This document shows, in pieces, positions 1 through 9,431 of a stretch of DNA of 64,000 nt; positions within the stretch are counted from its first letter, which is position 1, and the number at the start of each line of letters is the position of its first letter. The DNA lies in assembly GCF_030209575.1 (NCBI RefSeq), contig NZ_JARVRS010000001.1:1612001-1676000 (forward strand), given 5' to 3'. This stretch comes from Leifsonia sp. fls2-241-R2A-40a (lineage in GTDB: Bacteria > Actinomycetota > Actinomycetes > Actinomycetales > Microbacteriaceae). The notes beneath the pieces are model-generated. The model ran no database searches. It saw only the letters and a list, made by a program, of their open reading frames with translations, and was not told where the DNA came from. The translations under genes were made by a program, and so were the position numbers.

Positions 1-182
1 CGACGGTCGACGCCCAGAATGCGGCCTACACGCAGGCCCAGGACTACATCGCCGAGCACGCGCTGTCGATCGGCGTGTACGACCGGCTGAGCACGCTGGC
101 CGTCTCGACCAAGCTCCACGACGTCTGGCAGGAGCACGCGCAGGGAGGACCGACGTTCTATGACGCGTACTTCACCAAGTGA
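1..182 (+). CDS. ABC transporter substrate-binding protein, C-terminal end (partial)
   Basis: Only the last 59 codons are in the window, in the frame starting at base 3 and ending at the TGA at 180-182. The peptide contains DVWQEHAQGGPTFYDAYFTK-like residues near its end, which suits the C-terminus of a family 5 (peptide/nickel type) solute-binding protein. The assignment rests mainly on context: two DppB/DppC-type permeases and a double ATPase follow directly, and the next gene starts inside this one (23-base overlap). The protein would be an exported lipoprotein that delivers substrate to the membrane complex, but its N-terminus is outside the window. Confidence 0.72.
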   Translation, partial: TVDAQNAAYTQAQDYIAEHALSIGVYDRLSTLAVSTKLHDVWQEHAQGGPTFYDAYFTK

Positions 183-1197
183 GCTGACCGCCGCACCCGG
201 TGGTCCGGCGGCCGCGGGGCCGATCGCGCAGAACGCGATCCGGCCCCGGCGGGTCCGCGCTGTCGGCTTCACCCTTCTCCGCAAGGTCGGCGCAGCACTC
301 GTCGTGCTGTGGGGTGCGGCGACCGTCGCGTTCTTCGCCCAGCTCGCGCTGCCGGGCGACCGCGCGACGACCATCCTGAACATCCGGGCGGGTCAGGCGC
401 AGGCGCGCACGCCGGAGGAGCTGGCCCAGATCAATCAGCAGTACGGGCTCACCAAGCCGGTGATCCTGCAGTACGTCGACTACCTCCGCGGGCTGATCTC
501 CGGAGACTTCGGGACGTCGTACCAGCAGTACCGGCCGGTCACCGCGATCATCGGCGAGCAGCTGGGCAGCACGCTGACGCTCTCGCTTGTCGCGATCGCG
601 TTCGCCTGGCTGATCATGGTCGTCTGGGTCACCCTGACGGCCGGACGCGGCCCGCGCGTGAGCGGCGTCGGTTCGACGGTGGATGTGGTCACCGCCGGGC
701 TCCCCGCCTACTGGCTCGGCATCATCCTGCTGCTCGTCTTCGGCCTCGGGCTGCACTGGTTCCCGATCATCAGCGGCACCTCGCCCGCCGGGATCGTGCT
801 GCCCGCGCTGACGCTCGCCATCCCTCTCGCGGGCTTCATGGCGCAGAGCGTGCGGACCGAGTTCGAGCGCTCGCTCGACCAGCCGTTCGTCCTCTCGGCG
901 CGGATGCGCGGGATGGGCGAGTGGGGAATCCGGCTCCGTCACGTGCTGCGGCACGCGGTCATTCCGGCCGTGACGCTGTCGGGGTGGGCGCTCGGCGCGA
1001 CCCTCTCGGGTGCGGTGATCGTCGAGTCGATCTTCTCGCGCCCCGGGATCGGGTCGGTGCTCGTCAGCGCGGTGAACTCGCAGGACCTCCCGGTCGTCAC
1101 CGGGATCGTCACGCTCGTCGCGGTCGTCTACGTGGCCGCGAACCTCATCGTGGACGTCGTCTACACCGTCATCGACCCCCGCCTGGAGCTGACATGA
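160..1197 (+). CDS. ABC transporter permease (DppB/OppB family)
   Basis: A 345-residue inner-membrane permease of a peptide/nickel-type importer. After a polar, proline-rich N-terminal tail of about 30 residues there is a first membrane helix (around 40-60) and then the usual binding-protein-dependent transport domain. Its cytoplasmic EAA-type loop lies around RMRGMGEWGIRLRHVLRHAV, where the ATPase docks. The ATG at 160 overlaps the end of the binding-protein gene and has a GGGAGGA site at 143-149, a good spacing that fixes this start. The gene ends in an ATGA overlap with the second permease, so the two are translationally coupled. The substrate cannot be read from the sequence. Confidence 0.9.
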   Translation: MTRTSPSELTAAPGGPAAAGPIAQNAIRPRRVRAVGFTLLRKVGAALVVLWGAATVAFFAQLALPGDRATTILNIRAGQAQARTPEELAQINQQYGLTKPVILQYVDYLRGLISGDFGTSYQQYRPVTAIIGEQLGSTLTLSLVAIAFAWLIMVVWVTLTAGRGPRVSGVGSTVDVVTAGLPAYWLGIILLLVFGLGLHWFPIISGTSPAGIVLPALTLAIPLAGFMAQSVRTEFERSLDQPFVLSARMRGMGEWGIRLRHVLRHAVIPAVTLSGWALGATLSGAVIVESIFSRPGIGSVLVSAVNSQDLPVVTGIVTLVAVVYVAANLIVDVVYTVIDPRLELT

Positions 1198-2084
1198 CCG
1201 CGCTCGGAACCCCTCCCTCGGCGCCGGCCGCGCCGGCCTCCGCGCCCGCCCGCCTGGGGCTGGGCACCCGTCTGGCCCGAGCGCCGTGGGGTCTCTACCT
1301 CGCCATCGCCTTCGCCGTGCTGCTGCTCATCGCCGTCGTGGCCCCGCAGGCGCTCACCACACACCTGCCGACCGCCATCGACTACCAGGCGGCGCTGCAG
1401 CCGCCGAGCCTCGCGCATCCCTTCGGCACCGACGAGTCGGGCCGCGACCTGTACACGCGCGTCGTCTGGGGAGCCCGCGACTCGCTCACGATCGGACTCG
1501 GCGCGGCGGCCGTCAGTGTCGGCCTCGCGCTGATCCTCGGAACTCTGGCGGCGCTCGGCGTGAAGCCGGTCGCCGTGGTGATCGACCGCTTCGTCGAGAT
1601 CATGTTCGCCTTCCCCGCCCTGCTCCTCGCACTGCTGCTGATCGCCATCGCCGGGCCGAGCGCGGCGACGCAGGTCTTCGCGGTCGGGATCGGGACGGCG
1701 CCCGGGTACGCCCGGATGATCCGCGGGCAGATCCTGGGTGCGCGCGACTCCGGGTACGTCGAGGCGGCGACCGCCCTCGGACACTCGCGCTGGCGCATCG
1801 TGCGGGCGCACATCCTGCCGAACGCGCTGCGTCCGCTGGTCGCGGTGTTCGCGCTGTCGATCGGGCAGTCCATCGTCTGGGCCTCGAGCCTGTCGTTCCT
1901 CGGGCTCGGCGTCGCCCCGCCCGCATCCGAATGGGGCGCCCTGCTGGATGCGGGGCGCCAGTACCTGACGACGGCGTGGTGGCTCGTCGTCATCCCGGGC
2001 CTGGTGATCGTGTCGGTGGCGCTCGCCGCGACCACCATCGGCCGGCACATCCAGGCCCGCCTGGAGAAGGGAGAACGGTCATGA
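1194..2084 (+). CDS. ABC transporter permease (DppC/OppC family)
   Basis: The partner permease, 296 residues. It has a Pro/Ala-rich cytoplasmic leader (about 1-25), a first helix around 35-55, the extracytoplasmic segment typical of OppC proteins (with HPFGTDESGRD), and then the transport domain with an EAA loop near GYVEAATALGHSRWRIVRAH. The ATG at 1194 overlaps the upstream stop by four bases and the gene ends in another ATGA overlap with the ATPase gene. A much longer overlapping open frame upstream is only a shadow of the first permease. With its partner it forms the heterodimeric membrane channel. Confidence 0.9.
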   Translation: MTALGTPPSAPAAPASAPARLGLGTRLARAPWGLYLAIAFAVLLLIAVVAPQALTTHLPTAIDYQAALQPPSLAHPFGTDESGRDLYTRVVWGARDSLTIGLGAAAVSVGLALILGTLAALGVKPVAVVIDRFVEIMFAFPALLLALLLIAIAGPSAATQVFAVGIGTAPGYARMIRGQILGARDSGYVEAATALGHSRWRIVRAHILPNALRPLVAVFALSIGQSIVWASSLSFLGLGVAPPASEWGALLDAGRQYLTTAWWLVVIPGLVIVSVALAATTIGRHIQARLEKGERS

Positions 2085-3799
2085 GCATCATCGAACGCCG
2101 CACCTCGACGAGCGAGGACGTCGTGGAGGAGCTGGACTGGCCGGCGACCCGGCTGCGCGTGCGCAACCTGCGCACGGCCTTCCGGGTGGAGGGCGCGCTG
2201 CGGCCGGTCGTACGCGGCGTGAGCTTCGACCTGCGGCCGGGGGAGTGCGTCGCGATCGTCGGCGAGTCCGGTTCGGGCAAGTCGGTCACCGCGCGCTCGC
2301 TGGTCGGGCTGGCCGGACGCTCGGCGAGTGTCGAAGCCGACGAGCTGACCATCCACCACGAGGACGTGCGCGCGTTCACGGCGGGGCAGTGGCAGCGCAT
2401 CCGCGGACGGGACATCGGCTTCGTGCTGCAGGATGCACTGGTGTCGCTCGACCCGCTGCGCCCGGTCGGCCGCGAGATCGACGAGGCGTTGCGGCTGCAC
2501 GGCTGGGGGAGCCGGAAGGCGCGGCGCGAGCGGGTGCTCGACCTGCTGACGCGCGTGGGCGTGCCGTTCCCGGCCGTCCGGGCGAAGCAGCGGCCGGATC
2601 AGCTCTCCGGCGGCCTCCGCCAGCGCGCGCTGATCGCCTCCGCCATCGCCCTCGACCCGGACATCGTGATCGCCGACGAGCCGACCACGGCCCTGGATGT
2701 GACGGTCCAGGCGCAGGTGCTCGACCAGCTGGAAGGCATGAAGGAGCGCGGTGCCTCCGTCATCCTGATCAGCCACGACCTCTCGGTGGTGGCCCGCCTC
2801 GCGGACCAGATCCTGGTGATGCGCGGCGGCGAGGTGCTGGAGCAGGGGCCGGCCGCACAGGTGCTCGGCGACCCGCGGCACGAGTACACGCGCGCCCTGA
2901 TCGCCGCGGTGCCGAGCGAGGCGACGCGCGGTCACGCACTCACGCCGGGTGCTGCGCCGGTGGCGGCCAAGCCGGCGCCCGGTGCCGTCGTTCTGGAGGC
3001 GACCGACCTGGTGAAGCGGTTCCAGACCTCGGACGGCACCGTTACCACCGCCGTGGACCGGGTCTCGTTCGCGCTGCACGCGGGCGAGACGCTCGGCATC
3101 GTCGGCGAATCGGGGTCGGGCAAGAGCACGACCGCGCGCCTCGCCCTCGGGCTGGAATCGCTCGACGGCGGCGCGGTGCGGCTGCTCGGCGAGCCGTGGG
3201 CGCCACTGGCGGAGAGCCGCCGCCGCGGGCTGCGCAGCCGGATCGCCGTGGTCTACCAGGACCCGCTGAGCTCGTTCGATCCGCGCTGGAACGTGGAACG
3301 CATCCTGCTCGACGCCCTCCGCGGGGAGTCAGTCGCCACGGCGGCCGACCGGCGCGCACGCGTTCTGCAACTGCTGGCCCAGGTCGGGCTGCCGGAGAAC
3401 GTGCTGCCGCGGTTCCCGCTGAAGCTGTCCGGCGGCCAGCGCCAGCGCGTCGCGATCGCCCGCGCGCTCGCTCCGCGCCCCGACGTCATCGTGCTCGACG
3501 AGGCCGTGTCGGCGCTCGACGTCACCATCCAGGCGCAGATCCTCGACCTCCTCGCCGCCCTTCAGCGGGAGTCGGGCGTCGCCTACCTGTTCATCTCGCA
3601 CGACCTCGGCGTCATCAGCCACCTCAGCGACCGCGTGATCGTGATGAAGGATGGGGTGGTGATGGAGGAGGGCACGCCGGAGGATGTGTTCGAGCGCCCC
3701 GCGCATCCCTACACACGTGCCCTGATCGCCGCCATCCCCGAGTTCGACCCGCAGGGCGCTCGGACCGTCACCACCCCCGAAAGCGAGACCGCCGCATGA
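2081..3799 (+). CDS. ABC transporter, fused double ATP-binding protein (DppD-DppF type)
   Basis: A 572-residue protein with two complete nucleotide-binding domains in tandem. Domain 1 has Walker A GESGSGKS near residue 65, signature LSGGLRQR and Walker [14 protein letters not shown]. Domain 2 begins near residue 310 and has [18 protein letters not shown] and [12 protein letters not shown]. Each is followed by the oligopeptide-ABC C-terminal motif ([12 protein letters not shown] and [12 protein letters not shown]). In many bacteria these are two genes (DppD and DppF); fusion is common in actinobacteria. In domain 1 the signature has L in place of the usual Q (GGLRQR). Start and stop are both ATGA overlaps, so the transporter genes form one tightly coupled operon. 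Confidence 0.92.
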   Translation: MSIIERRTSTSEDVVEELDWPATRLRVRNLRTAFRVEGALRPVVRGVSFDLRPGECVAIVGESGSGKSVTARSLVGLAGRSASVEADELTIHHEDVRAFTAGQWQRIRGRDIGFVLQDALVSLDPLRPVGREIDEALRLHGWGSRKARRERVLDLLTRVGVPFPAVRAKQRPDQLSGGLRQRALIASAIALDPDIVIADEPTTALDVTVQAQVLDQLEGMKERGASVILISHDLSVVARLADQILVMRGGEVLEQGPAAQVLGDPRHEYTRALIAAVPSEATRGHALTPGAAPVAAKPAPGAVVLEATDLVKRFQTSDGTVTTAVDRVSFALHAGETLGIVGESGSGKSTTARLALGLESLDGGAVRLLGEPWAPLAESRRRGLRSRIAVVYQDPLSSFDPRWNVERILLDALRGESVATAADRRARVLQLLAQVGLPENVLPRFPLKLSGGQRQRVAIARALAPRPDVIVLDEAVSALDVTIQAQILDLLAALQRESGVAYLFISHDLGVISHLSDRVIVMKDGVVMEEGTPEDVFERPAHPYTRALIAAIPEFDPQGARTVTTPESETAA

Positions 3800-5220
3800 C
3801 CGAACCGAAGCAGCTCTTCGTCAACCTCTTCGAGATGGCGTGCGTCAGCCACATCACCCACGGCCTGTGGACGCTGCCGGGCAACAACCGTGAGCGGTTC
3901 GCCGACCTCGACTACTGGCTCGAGCTGGCGCAGCTGCTCGAGCACGGCGGCTTCGACGGCATCTTCCTGGCCGACGTCATCGGCGCGTACGACGTCTTCC
4001 GCGGCGGACCCGAGACGGCCCTGCGCGAGGGTCTGCAGAGCCCGAACCTGGACCCGCTGCTGCTCGTCCCGGCGATGGCCGCGGTCACCGAGCGTCTCGG
4101 ATTCGGCGTGACCTTCTCGACGACGTACGAGCCGCCGTTCGCGTTCGCGCGCCGTATGTCCACCCTCGACCACCTCACCAAGGGGCGCATCGGCTGGAAC
4201 ATCGTCACCTCGTACCTTCCGAACGCGGCCCGAAACTTCGGCCTCGACGGCGAGGTGCCGCACGACGAGCGCTACCGCTACGCCGACGAGTACCTCGACG
4301 TGCTGTACAAGCTGTGGGAGGGGTCCTGGGACGACGACGCGGTGATCGCCGACCGCGAGGCGGGTGTCTACACCGACCCGTCGAAGGTGCGCTACATCGA
4401 CCACGTCGGCGAGCGGTTCCGCGTCGCCGGGCCGCACATCGTGCACCCCTCGGTGCAGCGGACGCCCACGCTGTTCCAGGCGACCGGGTCGCCCGCGGGC
4501 ATCGAGTTCGCCGGGCGCCACGCCGAGGTCGTCTTCACCGGCGGCCGCACCAGCGACGAGTTCCGGAGCAACGCCGACGGGATGCGTGACGCCGCGGTGC
4601 GGCACGGCCGCGAGCGCGACGACATCCGCTTCATCGCGATGGCCGGGGTGATCGTCGGGCGCACGCAGGAGGAGGCGGAGGACAAATGGCGGCTCTACCG
4701 GGAGCGCGCGAGCCTCGACGGCATCCTCGCGCACAGCAGCCTCCCGATCGACCTGACCGCGTTCCCGCGCGACATCACCGTGCGGGAGGCGCTCGCCCGC
4801 GCCGACTTCCCCGCGTCGAAGGTGCCGTACCTGCCGCTCGACACGACGGTCGGCCAGGCGCTCGACTTCATCAAGGTCGGCCGGGACGAGCGGTTCCTCG
4901 TCGTCGGGGACCCGAAGACGGTCGCCGACGAGATCGAGCGCTGGCTCGATGAGGACGGTCTCGACGGCATCAACCTGCGGCAGTACCACTCGTTCGACAC
5001 GGCCCGCGACTTCGCGGAGCTGGTGGTGCCGGAGCTGCGCCGCCGCGGCCGGCTGCCGGAGGAGGGCGCCCGGTTCGGGACGCTGCGCGAGCGGCTGTTC
5101 GGCGAGGGCCGCAACCGCCTGCCCGAGCGGCACATCGCGACCCGCTATCGCGGCGGGGCGAACCTGGACAACCCGGTGGATCCGCTGCAGCTGCACTTCG
5201 AGCACGCGGCGTCGTTCTAG
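3796..5220 (+). CDS. LLM-class flavin-dependent monooxygenase (NtaA/SnaA/DszA family)
   Basis: A 474-residue protein of the bacterial luciferase-like family, in the long nitrilotriacetate/dibenzothiophene-sulfone monooxygenase branch. Visible features are the N-terminal TIM-barrel strand LFVNLFEMACVSH, the GRIGWNIVTSYLPNAARNFG segment typical of NtaA-type enzymes, and ATGSPAG and GDPKTVADEI near the C-terminus. These enzymes use FMNH2 supplied by a separate reductase to oxidise small organic S or N compounds; no reductase gene is visible here. The ATGA overlap with the transporter ATPase gene implies that the imported compound is the substrate, or a precursor of it. Confidence 0.88.
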   Translation: MTEPKQLFVNLFEMACVSHITHGLWTLPGNNRERFADLDYWLELAQLLEHGGFDGIFLADVIGAYDVFRGGPETALREGLQSPNLDPLLLVPAMAAVTERLGFGVTFSTTYEPPFAFARRMSTLDHLTKGRIGWNIVTSYLPNAARNFGLDGEVPHDERYRYADEYLDVLYKLWEGSWDDDAVIADREAGVYTDPSKVRYIDHVGERFRVAGPHIVHPSVQRTPTLFQATGSPAGIEFAGRHAEVVFTGGRTSDEFRSNADGMRDAAVRHGRERDDIRFIAMAGVIVGRTQEEAEDKWRLYRERASLDGILAHSSLPIDLTAFPRDITVREALARADFPASKVPYLPLDTTVGQALDFIKVGRDERFLVVGDPKTVADEIERWLDEDGLDGINLRQYHSFDTARDFAELVVPELRRRGRLPEEGARFGTLRERLFGEGRNRLPERHIATRYRGGANLDNPVDPLQLHFEHAASF

Positions 5221-5256
5221 CGACGCCGCGCGCGGCTCCGGCGCGGACCGGCGCGG

Positions 5257-5622
5257 CTAGCGGCGCGCGGCCAGCTGCTGCCGCCAGTCGCCGGGGACGC
5301 GCTCGGCGGGACCGGGGACCGTCTGCTCAGTCGGGTGGCTCTCGGGCGGCGCCAGCCTCGGGCCCTCCAGGAACGTCTGGGTGCGGTAGTCCCAGAACCA
5401 GTCCTCGTCCGGCTCGAAGCTCTGGATGATCGGATGCCCGGTGCTCGCCGCATGCTTGGTCGCGTGCGTGTTCAGCGAGTCGTCGCAGCATCCGACGTGC
5501 CCGCATTCGGTGCACCGGCGCAGGTGGACCCACCAGCTGCCGGTCTCGCCGCACTCGACGCATCCCGTGCCGGAGGGCGGCACGCTCGTGTCGATTCCCA
5601 GGTTCTGCTCTGCGTCGCTCAT
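5257..5622 (-). CDS. UBP-type zinc finger domain protein
   Basis: A 121-residue protein made almost entirely of a ZnF-UBP domain. Paired cysteines and histidines are seen in CVECGETGSWWVHL, CTECGHVGCCDD, HATKHAASTGHP and the closing EPDEDWFWDY, the order expected for this fold. In eukaryotes the domain binds ubiquitin C-termini. In actinobacteria it occurs as small stand-alone proteins of unknown role, so no function is assigned. It lies between the monooxygenase operon (convergent) and an amino-acid permease on the same strand, 22 bases away. Confidence 0.85.
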   Translation of the reverse strand: MSDAEQNLGIDTSVPPSGTGCVECGETGSWWVHLRRCTECGHVGCCDDSLNTHATKHAASTGHPIIQSFEPDEDWFWDYRTQTFLEGPRLAPPESHPTEQTVPGPAERVPGDWRQQLAARR

Positions 5623-5644
5623 TCTCCGTGCCTTCCCCGTGCGG

Positions 5645-6907
5645 TCAGCCCGCGCGCCGTATGCGCAGTCGCACGAAACGGTAGCCGATTCCGATGGCCA
5701 GGACCACGATCCCAGCGACGATCGCGGGCAGCGGCAGGGTGACGACGAGGACCACGCACCCGATCGCTCCGGCGACCGCGAGCAGCCGCGGGTACCGCCG
5801 GTGCGCCCGATCCTGCGTCCACGCCGAGGCGTTCGCGATCAGGTAGTACAGCAGCACGCCGAAGGAGGAGAAGCCGATGGCGCCCCGGAGGTCGGTGAAC
5901 GCCACGAGCAGGCAGACGACCAGACCGAGCACGAGTTCGGCACGGTACGGCACCCGGAACCGGGGATGCACGGCCGCGAACCACGCGGGGATGTCCTGGT
6001 TGCGGGCCATCGCGAGGCTCGTCCGGCCGATCCCCGCGATCATCGCCAGCAGCGCCCCGAGGGCGGCGGTCGACGCGCCGATCCGGATCAGGACGCCGTG
6101 CCACGCGGCCCCGCTGGTGTCGGCCACGGCGCCGAGTGGGGCCGCCGCCTCGGAAAGGCCGGCCGCCCCGAGCGCATGCAGCGCCGAGACCGCGACCAGG
6201 GCGTACACGACGAGGGTGATCGTCAGCGCGGTGGTGATGGCGCGGGGGATGGTGCGGGCCGGATCCACCACCTCCTCACCCATGGTCGCGACCCGGGCGT
6301 ACCCCGCGAACGCGAAGAACAGGAAGCCGGCCGACTGCAGGATGCCGTACCCGGTCACCGGCGGTCCGGGCTGAGCGGCGCTCGCCGCGGTGTGGGTGAA
6401 CCCGATCACGACCGCGACCGTCAGAGCGACGAGCGAGACCGCGACAAGGATGCGCGTGAGCAGCGCCGTCCGCGTCACGCCGAGGGTGTTCACCACGGTG
6501 AGCGCGAGGACGGCCGCGATCGCGACCGGCTTCACGCACGGGCCGGGGACCGCGTACGTCGCGAAGGTCAGGGCCATCGCGGCCGAACTCGCCGTCTTGC
6601 CGACCACGAACGACCAGCCCGCGAAGAAACCGGCCCACTCGCCGAGGCGCTCGCGACCGTAGACGTACGTTCCGCCCGAGGTCGGGTACTGGGCGGCCAG
6701 TTGCGCCGACGACGTCGCATTGCAGAAGGCGATGAAGCCCGCGATCACCAGGCCGACGAGCAGCCCGGCACCGGCGGCGGCGGCGGCCGGGGCGAAGGAC
6801 GCGAACACTCCGGCGCCGATCATCGAGCCCAGCCCGATGCTGATCGCGTCCCCGAGGGTCAGCCGCCGTGCCAGCGCGCCGCCGTGCGGGGTGGATGCTG
6901 CGCTCAC
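5645..6907 (-). CDS. APC-superfamily amino acid permease
   Basis: A 420-residue integral membrane transporter with about 12 hydrophobic helices. The first helix carries the APC substrate/ion-binding signature GLGSMIGAGVF (around residues 26-36), followed by the conserved TSSAQLAAQYPTSGGTYVYG segment. Helix 6 contains FFAFAGYARVATMGEEVVDP, also typical of the amino acid-polyamine-organocation family. It probably imports an amino acid by proton symport, but the substrate cannot be read from sequence. It may be cotranscribed with the downstream zinc-finger gene. Confidence 0.88.
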   Translation of the reverse strand: MSAASTPHGGALARRLTLGDAISIGLGSMIGAGVFASFAPAAAAAGAGLLVGLVIAGFIAFCNATSSAQLAAQYPTSGGTYVYGRERLGEWAGFFAGWSFVVGKTASSAAMALTFATYAVPGPCVKPVAIAAVLALTVVNTLGVTRTALLTRILVAVSLVALTVAVVIGFTHTAASAAQPGPPVTGYGILQSAGFLFFAFAGYARVATMGEEVVDPARTIPRAITTALTITLVVYALVAVSALHALGAAGLSEAAAPLGAVADTSGAAWHGVLIRIGASTAALGALLAMIAGIGRTSLAMARNQDIPAWFAAVHPRFRVPYRAELVLGLVVCLLVAFTDLRGAIGFSSFGVLLYYLIANASAWTQDRAHRRYPRLLAVAGAIGCVVLVVTLPLPAIVAGIVVLAIGIGYRFVRLRIRRAG

Positions 6908-7026
6908 GGGGTCACGAACCGGCCCTCCTGGGCGTCGACGGGGTCGCTGATGTGCGACGCCAGTCTAGGACCGTCGGGGGAACGGGGCCCGCCGTCGTGG
7001 TGACGGCGGCGGGCCCCGGCCCGGCC

Positions 7027-7761
7027 TCAGCCGAGGTGCCGGACGAAGAAGCGGGCAGCGTCCTCGCCCGCGTGCGCCGGGACGCCCCTGTGCCCGCCCA
7101 GGTTGGCCTGGAGCGTCTTCTCGCGCGAGCCGAACGCGTCGAACAGGTCGAGGGCCTGCTGCCGGTCGTTTCCCTCGTCGTCCCACTGCAGCAGCATGTG
7201 CAGGGGGATGGTGACCCCGCGGGCCTCGTCGACCACGCTGCGGGGCACGTAACTGCCCGCGAAGAGGCCGAGAGCCGCGATGCGCGGGTCGACGGCCGCC
7301 AGGCCGATGGCGACGGCCGTCACTCCGCCGGAGAAGCCGACGGGGCCGCCGATCTCGGGAAGCGCCAGGAGGGCGTCGAGCGTGGCCTGCCATTCGGGGA
7401 CGGCCGCCGCCACCAGCGGAAGGACCAGCCGGTCGACGAGCTCGTCATCCACCGGCCTCCCTGCCTCGAGCGTGGCCTGCAGGTCGGCCCGCGCCTGCTC
7501 GGCGTCGGGGGACCGGGGGCGGTCGCCGCTGCCGGGCAGTTCGATGGTGGCCGTCGCGAAGCCGTCGGCAGCGGAGCGGAGCGCACGGCCGACGAGGCGC
7601 GGGCGCATCATGTCGAGGCCACCGGGATGCCCGAGCAGGATGAGCGGTGCGGGCGAGGCGGCGGAAGCCGATCCGGGCATCCAGAGGACACCGGGGATGT
7701 CGCCGAGAGTGAAGTCGCGTTCGACGAGATCGTCGACGCGTTGTTCTGAAGTGAAGTGCAT
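7027..7761 (-). CDS. Alpha/beta hydrolase (dienelactone-hydrolase-like)
   Basis: A 244-residue cytoplasmic alpha/beta hydrolase. The strand-loop LILLGHPGG gives the oxyanion region, GFSGG (near residue 149) is the nucleophile elbow with Ser, and the acid and His probably lie in LQWDDEGND and GHRGVPAHAGED. The size and the late QALDLFDAFGS segment resemble the dienelactone hydrolase/esterase group. The substrate is unknown. It is monocistronic; the 173-base gap up to the acetyltransferase gene holds no other gene. Confidence 0.78.
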   Translation of the reverse strand: MHFTSEQRVDDLVERDFTLGDIPGVLWMPGSASAASPAPLILLGHPGGLDMMRPRLVGRALRSAADGFATATIELPGSGDRPRSPDAEQARADLQATLEAGRPVDDELVDRLVLPLVAAAVPEWQATLDALLALPEIGGPVGFSGGVTAVAIGLAAVDPRIAALGLFAGSYVPRSVVDEARGVTIPLHMLLQWDDEGNDRQQALDLFDAFGSREKTLQANLGGHRGVPAHAGEDAARFFVRHLG

Positions 7762-7934
7762 GGTCGTGCCTTTCGGGAGTGCTCTGTGAAGGGCGCTCCC
7801 GGACGACCTATCGCCCGACCGTGACCCCTGAGGAGAGCACCCACGTCGATTCGTTCACGGGTACCACCTCCTCGGTTCTTCCAACGGTCCGCGGGAAAGA
7901 GTAGCAGCGGTGGGTCGATGCGGGAAGGCCAGGG

Positions 7935-8381
7935 TCAGACCTCGAGCGCGCCGACCACCTCGCCGAACAGGACCTCGCCGGTCGGGACGAAGCCGCAGGC
8001 GCGGTAGAACCCTTCGGGCCCTCCGTCGCCCCGCTCCCACAGCACCGTGATGCGGTCGATGCCGCGACGCCGTGCCTCGGCCGCGACCTGCGCGACGTCG
8101 AAGCGCCCCACGCCGCGACCCTGCGCCTTCTCGTCGACGTTGAGCCGCCAGATGCCCGCCCGGAACGCCTCTAGTTCATTCTCCGGATCCCAATTCGCCA
8201 TCACGAACCCGACGACCCCGTCGTCATCGACGATCGCGCGTGGCCAGGCCGTCGGCGTGACGTACGCCTCGGCGATGGATTCGAGCACGGGAGCGACGAA
8301 GCGCTCCTGACCGGGCGCCAGCCGCAGGTCCCGGAGACCCCGCAGGTTGGACGTCGAGAGCTCCTCGATTCGCAGCGCCAT
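7935..8381 (-). CDS. GNAT-family N-acetyltransferase
   Basis: A 148-residue GNAT acetyltransferase. The acetyl-CoA pyrophosphate-binding motif appears as WRLNVDEKAQGRGVGRF (Q/R-x-x-G-x-G/A type), preceded by strand VVGFVMANWDPE and followed by ITVLWERGDGGPEGFYRACGFVPTGE, the usual beta5 and C-terminal motif. It is similar in layout to the spermine/diamine acetyltransferase group (PaiA/BltD-like), but the acceptor cannot be read. The ATG at 8381 was chosen because a longer upstream frame only overlaps other genes. Confidence 0.85.
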   Translation of the reverse strand: MALRIEELSTSNLRGLRDLRLAPGQERFVAPVLESIAEAYVTPTAWPRAIVDDDGVVGFVMANWDPENELEAFRAGIWRLNVDEKAQGRGVGRFDVAQVAAEARRRGIDRITVLWERGDGGPEGFYRACGFVPTGEVLFGEVVGALEV

Positions 8382-8485
8382 GCGAGCACCGTAGCGCCGC
8401 CCGCCGACATCGGGCGACCGGGACATGGACCTGCCGGGCGCGGCGGCGTACGGTCGCGCGGACACCTGAACGAAAGGATGACGCG

Positions 8486-8608
8486 ATGAGCGACGAGAAG
8501 GATCGGCCGAACGCCGACGAACTGCCCGACGGCTCCGGCTCCGACGGCAGCGAACCGGAACCCGGAGAGGACACGGTCTCGGGCGGCGGGCCGGACGAGC
8601 ACAAGTGA
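8486..8608 (+). CDS. Small acidic protein, 40 residues
   Basis: A short open frame with a good ribosome site (AAAGGA at 8473-8478) and an ATG at 8486. The product is very acidic and rich in Asp, Glu, Gly, Ser and Pro, with no hydrophobic core, and is likely disordered. It fills an otherwise empty gap between two minus-strand genes. Composition and ribosome site support a real gene, but no family is recognised. Confidence 0.5.
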   Translation: MSDEKDRPNADELPDGSGSDGSEPEPGEDTVSGGGPDEHK

Positions 8609-8623
8609 TCCCGCGTCGGGCGC

Positions 8624-9361
8624 TCAGCGGCGGTGGAACGGCCGCACGCTGAGCGTCTCGACGGTCCCCGACGGCGGCAGGTCCACGGCGACGCGAACCG
8701 TCGCAGCCACCATCTCCGGGGTGATCGTGTAGGTCGGGTCGTACGTGAGCCCCTCCCGGGCGACCAGCGCACGCTGCATGTCGGTGTCGACGCGGCCCGG
8801 GTGGATGCTGCTCACGCGCACACCGTTCGGGCGCTCCTCCTCGCGCAGCGCGTCCGTGAGCGCCCGCAGCGCGAACTTCGAGCCGGCGTAGACGCCTCCC
8901 CCGGCGCCGCTGGCCAGCCCCGAGCCGCTGTTGATCGCGACCACGATGCCGCCGGCGGCCCGCAACGCGGGGAGCGCGCGCCGGGTCAGCGCGGCGACGG
9001 CGAACACGTTCGCCTCGAAGACGTGACGCCAGGTCGCGGCGTCGGTCTCTTCGATCGTGCCGCCGTCCTCCACTCCCGCCGAATGGACCAGCACATCCAG
9101 TCGTTCCGGAACGGCCGGAAGGGATGCGCCCGACAGGTCGGCGACCAGGTCGGCCACGTACGGCTCGGCCGAGGGGAGCGCGGCGACGACCGCATCCACG
9201 GCGTCCGCATCCCGTCCGCCGACGAGGATGTGGTGCGTCCGTCCCAGCTCGGCGGCGATGGCCCGCCCGATCCCCCGGGAGGCGCCGGTGACCAGCGCGA
9301 TCGGTCGTCGCGTGCCGGCGGCAAGGTTCTCGGGCGTGGGCGATGCATCCGTGTGTGCCAT
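8624..9361 (-). CDS. SDR-family oxidoreductase
   Basis: A 245-residue classical short-chain dehydrogenase/reductase. After a polar leader of about 20 residues comes the NAD(P)-binding TGASRGIG, then the VHSAGV segment (usually NNAG), a catalytic Ser in AINSGSG and the active pair in YAGSK (YxxxK). PGRVDTDM is the usual PG motif after the active site. Substrate unknown. It is divergent from the LacI regulator gene with only about 70 bases between them. Confidence 0.87.
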   Translation of the reverse strand: MAHTDASPTPENLAAGTRRPIALVTGASRGIGRAIAAELGRTHHILVGGRDADAVDAVVAALPSAEPYVADLVADLSGASLPAVPERLDVLVHSAGVEDGGTIEETDAATWRHVFEANVFAVAALTRRALPALRAAGGIVVAINSGSGLASGAGGGVYAGSKFALRALTDALREEERPNGVRVSSIHPGRVDTDMQRALVAREGLTYDPTYTITPEMVAATVRVAVDLPPSGTVETLSVRPFHRR

Positions 9362-9431
9362 GCTCCGACCCTACGGCGGTTCGTGCCGGCACCGCGGCTC
9401 GCTAGGGTGTGGATGTGCCGGAGGTGTGGAC

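Noticed and set aside
2245-3790. Very long alternative frames across the ABC operon
   Set aside because: They are Arg/Ala/Pro-rich shadows of genes in the true frame, a common effect of high GC content.
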